Program-made: the position numbers and the translations under genes
Shown here: one piece after another, positions 36,553 through 46,335 of the stretch
Layout: each line of letters begins with the position of its first letter
Position numbering within the stretch: position 1 is the first letter of the stretch
The notes under the pieces: generated by a model
Database searches by the model: none
Seen by the model: only the letters and a program-made list of their open reading frames with translations
Told to the model about the DNA's origin: nothing
Source of the DNA: Lysobacter niastensis
GTDB lineage: Bacteria; Pseudomonadota; Gammaproteobacteria; Xanthomonadales; Xanthomonadaceae
DNA: 64,000 nt
Direction of reading: 5' to 3'
Assembly (NCBI RefSeq): GCF_015453285.1
Contig: NZ_JADLZT010000002.1
Coordinates: 310,001-374,000 of the forward strand

Positions 36553-38226
36553 ATGATCCGGTCACTGATCCGGCACATGGCCGGCTTGGCCCTGCTCGCG
36601 CTTATCGTTCCGGCCCTCCCAGCCCGCGCGCATGAGTTCGACGAGCCCATCGACCTGTACGTCGATTCCGGACTCGCCAACGGCATCGAGCAGCTCGCCA
36701 TCGGCGACGTCAACGGCGACGGCCTCGACGATATCGTCACCTTGCATCGGGCCACCACCGGTCAGACCTCCATGTCCGGGCGCATCGGCATCATGCTGCA
36801 ACGCCGCGGCGGCGGTTTCGAGTTTCCACGCTTCCATGCGTGCAACTGCAGCCCGGACCAGTTGAAGCTGTTCAATTTCGACAGCGATCCGGCGCAGGAG
36901 ATCCTCTACAAGAGTGTGATCGACGACTACTCGTTGCCCGCCGGCGGCTTCGAGGTGCTCGAAATCCTGCCCGACGGCCAGGAACTGACCCAACGCTACG
37001 TCGAAGGCTATCTGCGCGATGAAGCCTTCAGCCTGGTGGACGTCAACCAGGACGGCTACGACGACCTGTTCTTCGCCTATTACGACGACGACAACACGAC
37101 GCCGCAACTCGAGTATCGCTACGCAATCTGGTACCACGTGGTCCACGACACCGATTCGCAGCGGGGACGCCACGGGTTCACGCGCTATCAGGGCGACCGT
37201 TTCGTCTTCAGCGGCATCGACGACTCGCGTTATGTCTCGACGCCGCCCGTGCGCCAGCAGATCGACCTGGATGGCGATGGGTATTACGACGCCATCGAAG
37301 GCCGCTGCACCACGCTGTGCCTGTTCCGCCAGGAGCCCTGGCGCCAGCTGGTGACCGCTCCCATCACCGATTCCACGCCTGGCGACGCCCAGTACGGCGA
37401 CATCGATGGCGACGGCCTGCCCGATCGCCTGAGCAGTATTCAGCTGATGTCGCATGCCGAAGTCCTGGTCGAGCTGCAGACCACGCCGACGCAGTTCGCC
37501 GAAGCCGGCTCCTTTGCTCCGCTGTCTTTGCCGGGACCGCCGTTGATCGGGGACTTCGACAACAACGGATTGACGGACTTCGCCGTCCTCTCCGAGAAGA
37601 TCACCACGTTTGGTGGGCAGGGGTGGCTCAGCGTCGCGTTGCAGACGGCCCCGGGCCAGTTCGCCACGGACAACAAGACCGTCGCGTCCAACCTGGATTA
37701 CGGACGACTGTTTGCCGGCGACTTAAATGCCGATGGCTGCCGCGACCTCATCGCGATGCGTTCAGCCGGTCCGCAGGGCGCCGGCCTGCTGTATTTCCGT
37801 GGCCGCGGCTGCGAACCCGCATCCGACCTCCTCGTGTCGGCAAGCTTCGCCCATGGCCAAGCCAAGGCGTCCATCGACTATCTCGCCGGCTCCGCCCCGT
37901 CGCACGAGCGCTTCGTGCGGGTGGTCGTGGCACCGGCCATCCTTGACGACAGCGCGCTCGACCTCGTCGTGCAGGCGCCTCCGGAGTGCGCAGCGCAGCA
38001 GGCCCGCGCGCCGCGCCGCATCTTTGACTGTTACCTGCCCGCACTGTCGCCGGGCGACCGCTACACGTATGCGTTCCCGGTGCGCGCCGTGCCCGGGAAA
38101 TCGGCTGAGCTCCAGGTCACCGCTTTCCTCCAGGACGATGCTGGGGATTCCAACACCAGGAACAACCGCAGCCAGGTCCGTGCGCAGTACACGGCGCCGC
38201 CTCCGCCCGCCCCGCGCGGCGAGTGA
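36553..38226 (+). CDS. Exported FG-GAP/VCBS repeat protein, 557 aa
   Basis: A signal peptide (MIRSLIRHMAGLALLALIVPALPARA) follows ATG 36553; an upstream ATG at 36496 with GGGG before it would add 19 residues. At least six calcium-binding-like loops occur (GDVNGDGLDD, VNQDGYDD, DLDGDGYYD, DIDGDGLPD, DFDNNGLTD, DLNADGCRD), typical of FG-GAP beta-propellers. The last 110 residues lack the loops and may be an Ig-like domain. Role unknown; adhesion or surface binding is usual. 39 bp before a second such gene. Confidence 0.82.
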   Translation: MIRSLIRHMAGLALLALIVPALPARAHEFDEPIDLYVDSGLANGIEQLAIGDVNGDGLDDIVTLHRATTGQTSMSGRIGIMLQRRGGGFEFPRFHACNCSPDQLKLFNFDSDPAQEILYKSVIDDYSLPAGGFEVLEILPDGQELTQRYVEGYLRDEAFSLVDVNQDGYDDLFFAYYDDDNTTPQLEYRYAIWYHVVHDTDSQRGRHGFTRYQGDRFVFSGIDDSRYVSTPPVRQQIDLDGDGYYDAIEGRCTTLCLFRQEPWRQLVTAPITDSTPGDAQYGDIDGDGLPDRLSSIQLMSHAEVLVELQTTPTQFAEAGSFAPLSLPGPPLIGDFDNNGLTDFAVLSEKITTFGGQGWLSVALQTAPGQFATDNKTVASNLDYGRLFAGDLNADGCRDLIAMRSAGPQGAGLLYFRGRGCEPASDLLVSASFAHGQAKASIDYLAGSAPSHERFVRVVVAPAILDDSALDLVVQAPPECAAQQARAPRRIFDCYLPALSPGDRYTYAFPVRAVPGKSAELQVTAFLQDDAGDSNTRNNRSQVRAQYTAPPPPAPRGE

Positions 38227-38265
38227 TCGCGGCGCTCGCCCTATCCGGTCTGACTCCGACACCCT

Positions 38266-39705
38266 ATGAGCCCTAGGTCACCCAGACATTCGTTGCTCGC
38301 CGCATGCCTGCTGCTGGGTGCATGCGCAAGCGTGCATGCCGCGCAGTTCGCCAAGGGCGTGAAACTGCCGATGGAGCAGAACGCCAACTACAACCGTAAT
38401 GTCGAGTACTCGGCGGTCGGCGACGCCAACGGCGACGGCCGGATGGATGTCGTGTTCTTCACCGATGGCTTCGGCGCTGCGGTCAGCGAGGACTACCAGT
38501 TCTACGTGTACGTACAGCAAGCGGACGGCACGATGTCGCTGGCCACGCGGCAAACCTATGCGCCGGGCAACAAGGTCAAGTACTACACCGAAGGCGCACT
38601 GTTCACGGACCTCGACCAGGACGGCAAGGCGGAGCTGGTCCTGGGCGTGGGCGGCAGCCGTGATCTGGCCGTACTCAAGCGTGGCAACGATGGCCAGTAC
38701 CAGGAAGCCGCGCGGATCACTTCGCCGATCCAGGCCGGCATGAAACGCGCTCAGGACCTGGACGGCGATGGCCAGCTGGAACTGATGGTCAAGAGCTACA
38801 ACGCGCTGGCCGTGTTCAAGGGCAAGGGCCAGCTTGCCTTTGAAAATCCCGTCTACGTGCTCGACTACGGTAGGCCCGGCGTGGGCGGCACCAGTCCGGG
38901 CGGCGGCTTCGTGCTCGACGATATCGACGCGGACGGCCGCACCGACATGTTTACGGTTGACCCCTGGGGCTTTGGCCACCTCGGATTCAATCGCGGCGCG
39001 AAGGAGTTCTTCTTCGGCGAACCGTTGCACGTCGATAATGCACCGCAGTGGCCGGATGCCGTCGCCGTGGGCCGGTTCGACTCGCAACGCGGCGAACGTG
39101 AGATCGCGGTGACGAATCAGGAGAAGGAATACCCGACGCCCAATAGCGTGAGGGTCTACCAGGCGATCAGGATCTACGGCCTGACCGACGAAGGATTCAG
39201 GCTCAGGTCCAGCAAGCGCTACGAAATCCTTTACTCCGTGCGGCACAACAGCATGCTGGCGTCCGACCTGGATGACGATGGCGACGACGATCTGGTGATC
39301 TTCGGCGGCGATCACGTCTATGTGCTCTTCAGCACCGAAGGCGGCGTCCTTTCCGAGCCGTTGCTGGTCCGGGCCGAACCGAGCAACTCGTCGGGCCAAC
39401 AGCCGGTCATGAGCTCGACCCACATCGCCGACTTCAACGGCGACGGCTGCAAGGACATCGGTCACTCCAGTCGCAGCTATGCCATCTACTACCGCACGGA
39501 TTGTCCGTCCGGCGCGGCCAAGCAAGTCGCGGCGGATCTGGTCGGGGCCCCGCGTCCAGCAGTCTCTGGCTCCAGTAGTTCTTCCCGCCAGAGATCCGGA
39601 TCCACCAGGCTCCTGGAACCGTTGAAGCAGAGGGCCAGGGCGAAGGTGACGCGCGATGCGCCCGGCGCACAACCGCCGAAGGGTGTTCGGCGGCAGGAGC
39701 GCTAG
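38266..39705 (+). CDS. Exported FG-GAP/VCBS repeat protein, 479 aa
   Basis: The N-terminus (LLAACLLLGACASVHAAQ) reads either as a lipobox (LLGAC) or as a Sec signal cut after AHA-type VHA. Six DxDxDG-like loops (DANGDGRMD, DLDQDGKAE, DLDGDGQLE, DIDADGRTD, DLDDDGDDD, DFNGDGCKD) mark a second FG-GAP propeller, likely Ca2+-binding. A basic, Ser/Arg-rich tail of about 60 residues ends the protein. Probably co-transcribed with the preceding gene and convergent with the next. Confidence 0.82.
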   Translation: MSPRSPRHSLLAACLLLGACASVHAAQFAKGVKLPMEQNANYNRNVEYSAVGDANGDGRMDVVFFTDGFGAAVSEDYQFYVYVQQADGTMSLATRQTYAPGNKVKYYTEGALFTDLDQDGKAELVLGVGGSRDLAVLKRGNDGQYQEAARITSPIQAGMKRAQDLDGDGQLELMVKSYNALAVFKGKGQLAFENPVYVLDYGRPGVGGTSPGGGFVLDDIDADGRTDMFTVDPWGFGHLGFNRGAKEFFFGEPLHVDNAPQWPDAVAVGRFDSQRGEREIAVTNQEKEYPTPNSVRVYQAIRIYGLTDEGFRLRSSKRYEILYSVRHNSMLASDLDDDGDDDLVIFGGDHVYVLFSTEGGVLSEPLLVRAEPSNSSGQQPVMSSTHIADFNGDGCKDIGHSSRSYAIYYRTDCPSGAAKQVAADLVGAPRPAVSGSSSSSRQRSGSTRLLEPLKQRARAKVTRDAPGAQPPKGVRRQER

Positions 39706-39717
39706 ACCTCCGTTGCC

Positions 39718-40821
39718 TTATCGGCCGGGCACCCGGCAGCAACGGGCACTGAAGGTGAAGTCCTTGGCGCTGGCACCGCTATTGAGTACCGAGGAGAACC
39801 ACTCGTTGCCGTCCGGCTGGTTGGGACCGGAAGCCTGTAGCACCTGGTTGGCGTTGTCGGGGCTGCGCACGCCACCACCTGTCGCCGTGTAGCCCGTCGG
39901 GCAGGTCAGGGCCGCATATCCGCGTTCGCCCGCCGCGATATTGACGACCTGGCTGATGTCGGTGCACTCCAGCGGCGTGGCCTTGGGTGCATCGAAATAA
40001 CCAACGATATCGACGACGTAATCCGCCTGCGCATAGGAATACAGCGTGAAATCGAACGATGGCGTACCGGCTGCGAGCTTGGCGATCATCGAGTTGCCGA
40101 CGATATCGCCGGTTTTGTAGTTCAGGCTCGATGCGTTTGGCCGGGACTCGCCATAGGGATACACGGTCGCGTAGCCCGCCCCTTGGGGGGTGACCGTCGT
40201 CAGGTTCACCACGACGGCCGCCGGGCTGGCAGTGGCAAGCCCGCAGTCGGTAGGACTGCCGCCCTGCGCGGCATAGCTCTGCATGCCCCAGGCGACGAAG
40301 TTTCTGCTTGCATTGGCGGCAATCGGGCCCGCCGCAACGTTGCGGGTATCGGCGATGCGGCAAGGCTGCAGCGGCGTGTAGACGAGGTCGCCCTCGGCAT
40401 CTCCCAGTGCCATCGGCATCACATTGCTCGTTTGCACGGTGAGCGGCACCATCGAAGCCTTGGCCAGCATCGTGATGGCGGCATCGTCCGTCAGTTGCTG
40501 GCCGCGGCCGCTGAGTTCGGCCATGGCACCCTCGAAGGTGTCGCGACGCACGGCACGACGCAGGTTGGCAGAGTCGCCGTGCGCGAACTGCGGCACGAGA
40601 CGCTGTGACCAGACACCAGCATCGAGTCCATAGATCTGCTCGACATAGCTGCCCCATTTCGTGACGAACTGATGGATCAGGGCACCGCGTTCCGCTGGCG
40701 ATGCCGGGGTTATGGAAACGCGTAGGGCGGGGTTGGCCGCCACGGCATAACCCTCGCCCGCGTGGGCGGTGCCGACCGCGGCCATGGCAAAAGCCAGCGT
40801 GCAGACTCGAACTGCGTGCAT
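39718..40821 (-). CDS. Exported protein with secreted beta-repeat domain, 367 aa
   Basis: A signal peptide (residues 1-21, AHAG) follows ATG 40821. Residues 150-275 carry a domain seen in many secreted bacterial proteins, with blocks PCRIADTR, VVNLTTVTPQGAGYATVYPY, RPNASSLNY and DYVVDIVGYFDAP. The C-terminal 80 residues have four Cys and CPTGYTATGGGV. This suggests surface or extracellular binding; no enzyme motif is seen. It lies 41 bp downstream of a lipoprotein gene and faces the FG-GAP pair. Confidence 0.75.
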   Translation of the reverse strand: MHAVRVCTLAFAMAAVGTAHAGEGYAVAANPALRVSITPASPAERGALIHQFVTKWGSYVEQIYGLDAGVWSQRLVPQFAHGDSANLRRAVRRDTFEGAMAELSGRGQQLTDDAAITMLAKASMVPLTVQTSNVMPMALGDAEGDLVYTPLQPCRIADTRNVAAGPIAANASRNFVAWGMQSYAAQGGSPTDCGLATASPAAVVVNLTTVTPQGAGYATVYPYGESRPNASSLNYKTGDIVGNSMIAKLAAGTPSFDFTLYSYAQADYVVDIVGYFDAPKATPLECTDISQVVNIAAGERGYAALTCPTGYTATGGGVRSPDNANQVLQASGPNQPDGNEWFSSVLNSGASAKDFTFSARCCRVPGR

Positions 40822-40862
40822 CAGGTAGTCCCTTCCCCAAGGAACCGCAAGCCTAGCCAAAT

Positions 40863-41369
40863 TCAGCGCACGGTCAACAACACTCCGGTGTCGCATTCGA
40901 TCTGGCGCTCGTCATCGCCCACCCAAACGATCACGTTGTAGGCGCCGGGGACGGCCGGCAGTTTGCCGCGCGCCGAATAACCTGCCGCGATCAGGCGCGG
41001 GTTGCCGTTTGCGATGTCAGGCCGCCGAATGCGCACCGCCGGCAGAAACTGGTCCGCGGCCCCGACGACCTGCGACCGGATCACGATGTGCAGGAGCGGT
41101 GGCGTCGGCCTTTCCGCATCCGCAACCGTGCTCCAGCCCGTGAACTCGGCCACGGATCCAGGGACGAGCGGCGTCAGCCTGCGCGTACCGACGCCATTGA
41201 CCGACTCGAGCGGACAGATCACGCCTTGCCTGGACAGTGTTGCGGAGGCCAGCGCCGCCGGCAGCTCCTCCGAGAATGCAGGCTCTTCAGGCGTGCGTGC
41301 GCACGACGCCATGCCCAACAGGCAGGTCAGGGCCAGTCCAGATGAAATCGCCTGCTTCATACCCTTCAT
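40863..41369 (-). CDS. Lipoprotein, 168 aa, unknown function
   Basis: Signal and lipobox LLGMASC with Cys about residue 23. The mature part has two further Cys (GVICPLES, IECDTGVLL) and no recognised domain; the pattern of strands around LLHIVIRSQV and YNVIVWVGDDERQIEC suggests a small beta fold. First gene of the two-gene unit with the 367-aa exported protein. Confidence 0.75.
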   Translation of the reverse strand: MKGMKQAISSGLALTCLLGMASCARTPEEPAFSEELPAALASATLSRQGVICPLESVNGVGTRRLTPLVPGSVAEFTGWSTVADAERPTPPLLHIVIRSQVVGAADQFLPAVRIRRPDIANGNPRLIAAGYSARGKLPAVPGAYNVIVWVGDDERQIECDTGVLLTVR

Positions 41370-41556
41370 TGCCCGGCCGGGCGCGGTCGAATGCCGCGCA
41401 GGTTATCAGCGCCGTTCCCTCTGTTGTGAACGCAGCACGGGCTCGCGGTGCGGGCGATCGACACTGCGTGCAGCACCCCCCGTCTTCGGTCACATTTTTT
41501 CGTCTGCCCCCGTCTGTCATGCTCAGGGCGCTTTGCCTTAAGGACGAGAGGGAGAC

Positions 41557-43074
41557 ATGCGCAATACCCGGATAGGAATCGCCGCGCTGGCCGCGGTGTG
41601 GCTGTTGTCGGCCTGCGACGGCAGCAACGGCGCGAACGGCCAGGACCTGGCGGTACGCACTTTCGGCTCGATCGCGTTCGAGCCATGCACATTGTCCAGC
41701 CCGATGGCACCGTCGAGCATCGACGCCCAGTGCGCGAAGTTCGAAGTCGCCGAAAACCCGGCCCAGCCGAAGGGCCGCAAGATCCCGCTCAACATCGCGT
41801 GGCTGCCGGCGAGGGACCAGGCCGGCGGCACGTCTGACCCGGTGTTCTTCCTTGCCGGTGGCCCCGGCCAGGCAGCGACGGAGTACGCCGCGCAAGTCGA
41901 CATGGCGCTGCGCGACGTACGCAAGCAGCGCGACATCGTGCTGATCGACCAGCGCGGCACCGGCAAGCTCAGTCCGCTGCAGTGCCGCGACGCGCAGGGC
42001 AAGGACCTGGCGCTGCAGGAGACCGACGAAGCCAATGCCGATGCGATCTCGGGATTCGCTGGCCGTTGCGCGCAGGCGCTCGCCGGCAAGGCCGATCCGC
42101 GCTTCTACACGACCACCGAAGCGATCGGCGACCTGGACCAGGTGCGGCGCGCGCTCGGCGTGCAGAAGATCAACCTGGTCGGCGTGTCCTACGGCACGCG
42201 CGTGGCGCAGCAGTACGCGGCGCGCTTCCCGGAACACACGCGCGCGATCGTGCTCGACGGCGTCGCGCCGAACACGCTGGTGGTCGGCGGCGAGTTCGCG
42301 CGTACGTTCGAGCGCGCGCTTGGCTTGCAGGTCGCTCAATGCCGCCAGCTGGCAAGCTGCCGGGACCGTTTCCCGCAGGACCTGCGCACCCAGCTGCGCA
42401 CGCTCAAGGATCGCCTGCAGAAAGCGCCGGTCGAGGTCGAGTATCGCGACCCCTCCAGCGCCGAGATCCGTCGCGACACCTTGACTGCCGATACGGTCGT
42501 CGGCCTGACCCACATGTTCTCGTACATGCCGCAGATGGCGTCGCTGCTGCCGGTGGTCATCGATGAGGCCGACCGCGGCCGCTACGCGCCGTTGATGGCG
42601 CTGGCGCAGATGATGACGCGCGAGATGGGCGGGCAGATGAACCGTGGCATGCAGTGGTCGGTCATCTGCGCGGAGGATGCCGATCGCTACCGTCCAGATC
42701 CTGACGACGCAGGCACGGTGCTCGGCGGCGACATGGCCAATGCGTTCTTCGCCGCCTGCCAGCAGTGGCCGCATGGCACGCGTCCGGCAGCCTTCAGCGA
42801 GCCGCTGCGATCAAAGGTGCCGGCGCTGCTGATGTCCGGCGAAATCGACCCGGTGACGCCGCCCGCCTATGCCGAAGCGGTGCTGAAAGGCCTGCCCAAC
42901 GGCCGCCACCTGGTGCTGCGCGGACAGGGTCACAACGTCGGCGGCACCGGCTGCATGCCCAAGCTGGTGGGTCAGTTCCTCGAGACCACGGATGCGCGGA
43001 AGCTCGATGCGCAGTGCCTCGACGCCATCGGCTACGTGCCGCCTTTCACCGGCTTCAACGGATGGGAACCGTGA
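41557..43074 (+). CDS. Lipoprotein alpha/beta hydrolase (TAP-like, S33 peptidase family)
   Basis: 505 aa. Lipobox LLSAC (Cys20). Hydrolase features: FLAGGPGQ (oxyanion, 98-105), LIDQRGTG, nucleophile Ser211 in GVSYGT, acid Asp in SGEIDPVTPP and His in GQGHNVGG, with the TAP C-terminal domain between. The family includes proline iminopeptidase-like and tripeptidyl aminopeptidases of the periplasm. It lies just upstream of the NatAB-like genes (34-bp gap) and may share their transcript. Confidence 0.9.
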   Translation: MRNTRIGIAALAAVWLLSACDGSNGANGQDLAVRTFGSIAFEPCTLSSPMAPSSIDAQCAKFEVAENPAQPKGRKIPLNIAWLPARDQAGGTSDPVFFLAGGPGQAATEYAAQVDMALRDVRKQRDIVLIDQRGTGKLSPLQCRDAQGKDLALQETDEANADAISGFAGRCAQALAGKADPRFYTTTEAIGDLDQVRRALGVQKINLVGVSYGTRVAQQYAARFPEHTRAIVLDGVAPNTLVVGGEFARTFERALGLQVAQCRQLASCRDRFPQDLRTQLRTLKDRLQKAPVEVEYRDPSSAEIRRDTLTADTVVGLTHMFSYMPQMASLLPVVIDEADRGRYAPLMALAQMMTREMGGQMNRGMQWSVICAEDADRYRPDPDDAGTVLGGDMANAFFAACQQWPHGTRPAAFSEPLRSKVPALLMSGEIDPVTPPAYAEAVLKGLPNGRHLVLRGQGHNVGGTGCMPKLVGQFLETTDARKLDAQCLDAIGYVPPFTGFNGWEP

Positions 43075-43108
43075 GCGCGCCGCGCGCGACACGACAAGGA
43101 CCGACTCC

Positions 43109-43851
<743 letters not shown>

Positions 43852-43855
<4 letters not shown>

Positions 43856-45054
43856 TGCGCACGGACAAGCAACCCAATGCTTTCGCCACCGCGTGGTCGG
43901 TGCTGCGCAAGGAACTTCGCGACATCTCCCGCGACCGCCGTACGCTGGCGCTCGCGTTGCTGCTCGGCCCTCTGTTGTATCCGGTGTTGATGATCGGCAT
44001 CGGTTACCTGGCCGAGAGCCGCGCCAAGACCCAGCTGGACCAGGTGCTGGAAGTCCCGACCGCGGGCATCGAACGCGCGCCGAATCTCGTCGCGTTCCTT
44101 GCCACGCAGGGCATCAAGGCCACCAAGGCGCCTGCGGATCTCGACGCCACCATCGTCAACCAGGAGGTCGACGTCGGCCTGCGCATCGGCGCGGAGTTCG
44201 CGAAGGACTGGCATGACGGCCGTCCGGCGCTGGTCGAAGTGGTGCAGGACAGCACGCGCCGCAATACCGACATCCCGGGTGCGCGCGTGCGCGCGGCGCT
44301 GTCGGCCTATCGCGACCAGGTGGGTGCGTTGCGCCTGCTCGCGCGCGGCATCGATCCGTCGGTGACACGAGCGCTCAACGTCGGCAGCCGCGACCTGGCG
44401 ACCGAGGATGCCAAGCGCGGCTCGATGCTGTCGGCGATCCTGCCGTACCTGCTGATCCTGATGTCGTTCCTCGGCGGCGCTTACCTGATCATGGACGCCA
44501 CCGCAGGCGAGCGCGAACGGCAATCGCTGGAACCGTTGCTCGCAACGCCGGCCAAGCGCGGCGCGATCGTCAGCGGCAAGATCGCGGCGGCGTGCATGCT
44601 CGGGCTGGCGTCGCTGCTGCTGACGCTGCTGGCGTTCAAGCTCAGCGCGCAACTGGCCGGCGGCACCGCGAAGATGATGGACGTGCGCTTCGCCGCGATC
44701 GGCAAGATGCTGCTGGTGCTGTTGCCGATGCTGTTCATCGGTACGACGCTGCTGACGTATCTGTCGGCGGCCGCCAAGAGCATGAAGGAGGCGCAGAGCC
44801 ACATGACCTGGCTGATGCTGCTGCCGATGATCCCGACGATCGCACTGGCGGTGAATCCGATCCGCACGCAACTGTGGCAGTTCGCGGTGCCGTTCCTGGC
44901 GCAGAATCAGTTGCTGCTGAAGATCATCCGCGGCGAGGCGATCACCTCGCAGGTGTGGATGATCTACCTGGCGGCCGGTTTCGGATTGGCTGCGCTGCTG
45001 TGGATCGCCGCGGTGCGGCGTTATCACCAGGAGCGGTTGGCGATCTCGGGCTGA
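43852..45054 (+). CDS. natB: ABC transporter permease (NatB-like)
   Basis: 400 aa with one N-terminal helix, a large extracytoplasmic loop (about residues 50-190), then a cluster of five helices. The block MDATAGERERQSLEPLLATPAKRGAIVSGK is diagnostic for NatB-type ABC-2 permeases. It forms a Na+ or cation/drug exporter with NatA. Whether Na+ is the real substrate is inferred from family. Confidence 0.88.
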
Positions 45055-45111
45055 TGGCGCGATCACCGGGCGCGCCCGGTGAGCATCCGGTGGCATTGTG
45101 TTCACCCAAAG

Positions 45112-45139
45112 AAAAAGCCCGGCTCGCGCCGGGCTTTTT
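45112..45139. terminator. Bidirectional intrinsic terminator
   Basis: Stem GCCCGGC/GCCGGGC with loop TCGC, flanked by five A on the left and five T on the right. It serves natB (plus strand) and the convergent TonB-domain gene. Confidence 0.88.
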
Positions 45140-45159
45140 CATGCTTCGGTGACCTGGGA

Positions 45160-46194
45160 TCAGCCGCCCGGGTTGAAGCTGATCGTGCGGCGCGTGGTGA
45201 CCGGTGCGGGCACCGGCTGGAAGCGCCACTTGCGCACGGCGGCGACGGCTTCGCGATCGAAGATGCGTGCCGGGTTGGAACGCACCACGCGAGCGGCCGT
45301 GACCGAGCCGTCGCTGGCGACCGTGAACTCGACCTGCACCTCGCCCGACTGGTTCGCGCGCAGCGCGTCAGGCGGGTAGCGCGGGGCCGGGGTCGACAAC
45401 GCACGCAGGTCCGCGCTCGCGGTTGCGGCAGCCGGAACAGCGGCAGCCTGCTGGCGCTGCTGGGCTGCCGTGCGATCGGCGGCGGCCTTGTCGGCTGCCG
45501 CCTTTTCCGCAGCCGCCTGGGCAGCGGCCTTGTCCGCCGCTGCCTTGTCGGAGGCCTGCTGGGTCGCCAGTTGCTTGGCGGCCGAATCCTGCTGCTTCTT
45601 CTGGTCCTCGAGGCGCTTCTTCTCGAGCTCGGCCTGCTTCTTGGCCTGCTCTTCCGCGGTCAGCGCCTGCTGTTCGGCACGCTTGGCGACGGCGGCCTGC
45701 TGTGCGCCGATGCTCGCCTTCAGGCGGGCCAGCGCCGGATGCTGGGAGTCTGCCTTCTCAAGCAGGGCGGCCAGGCGCTGTGCCTCGGCGAAGTCCTCGC
45801 GATTGACGCTCTGCTCGGTGGCGATGACGGTCATCGGCAGAAGGTCGGTCAGGGCGCTGGCGACGGCGGCATCCCCGGGTGCCTTGTCGCGCAGGGCCAG
45901 GTAGTACTCGACCGCGTTGTCGCCGGCCGGGGCGTACAGGCGGTTTTCGCCGTAGGCCTTGCTGCCGGCTTCGCGCAGCTGGTCGGCGGTCATGGCCGAG
46001 ACCTTGGCGGAGACGGCGGTATCGGCGGTCACGGCCGGCGCAGCGGTGCTGGCGGCGGTGGTGGTGGCCGCTTCCGGTGCGGCTTCCTGCTTGCTGCAAG
46101 CCGCCAGCGCGCAGCCCAGCGCCAGCGCGGCGGTCAACTTCGATACGACAGACAACCGGCGCACAGGCCGGCCGTTGGAATGGACGACAGTCAT
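45160..46194 (-). CDS. Lipoprotein with Ala-rich coiled coil and TonB C-terminal domain
   Basis: 344 aa. ATG 46194 has GGGGAG upstream. A lipobox LAAC (Cys33) replaces the membrane anchor of normal TonB. Residues 34-155 are a helical region (DNAVEYYLALRDKAPGD). Residues 165-265 form a highly charged coiled coil rich in A, K, E and Q, like TolA. Residues 270-344 are a TonB_C domain (PRYPPDALRANQSGEVQVEFTV, VVRSNPARIFDREAVAAVRKWRF). It cannot couple to ExbB/D through a TonB helix, so a structural or partner-binding role is likely. Confidence 0.8.
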   Translation of the reverse strand: MTVVHSNGRPVRRLSVVSKLTAALALGCALAACSKQEAAPEAATTTAASTAAPAVTADTAVSAKVSAMTADQLREAGSKAYGENRLYAPAGDNAVEYYLALRDKAPGDAAVASALTDLLPMTVIATEQSVNREDFAEAQRLAALLEKADSQHPALARLKASIGAQQAAVAKRAEQQALTAEEQAKKQAELEKKRLEDQKKQQDSAAKQLATQQASDKAAADKAAAQAAAEKAAADKAAADRTAAQQRQQAAAVPAAATASADLRALSTPAPRYPPDALRANQSGEVQVEFTVASDGSVTAARVVRSNPARIFDREAVAAVRKWRFQPVPAPVTTRRTISFNPGG

Positions 46195-46335
46195 TGGCAA
46201 AACTCCCCTGAAGTGCGCCAGAGCGGGCACACGGCTATAAGGACGCGACAGAGCGCCGTTTTTGTCAAGTCGAAGTTGCATGAACAGCGCAGGTTTGGGA
46301 GCGGCCTGCAAGGCCGGAGTTCCGTGCGCGCGGTC

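Noticed and set aside
37125-37146. CACGTG palindrome inside the first FG-GAP gene as a possible parS site
   Set aside because: Flanks read GGTACCACGTGGTCC and miss the TGTT/AACA arms of parS; other CACGTG hexamers in the window also lack them.
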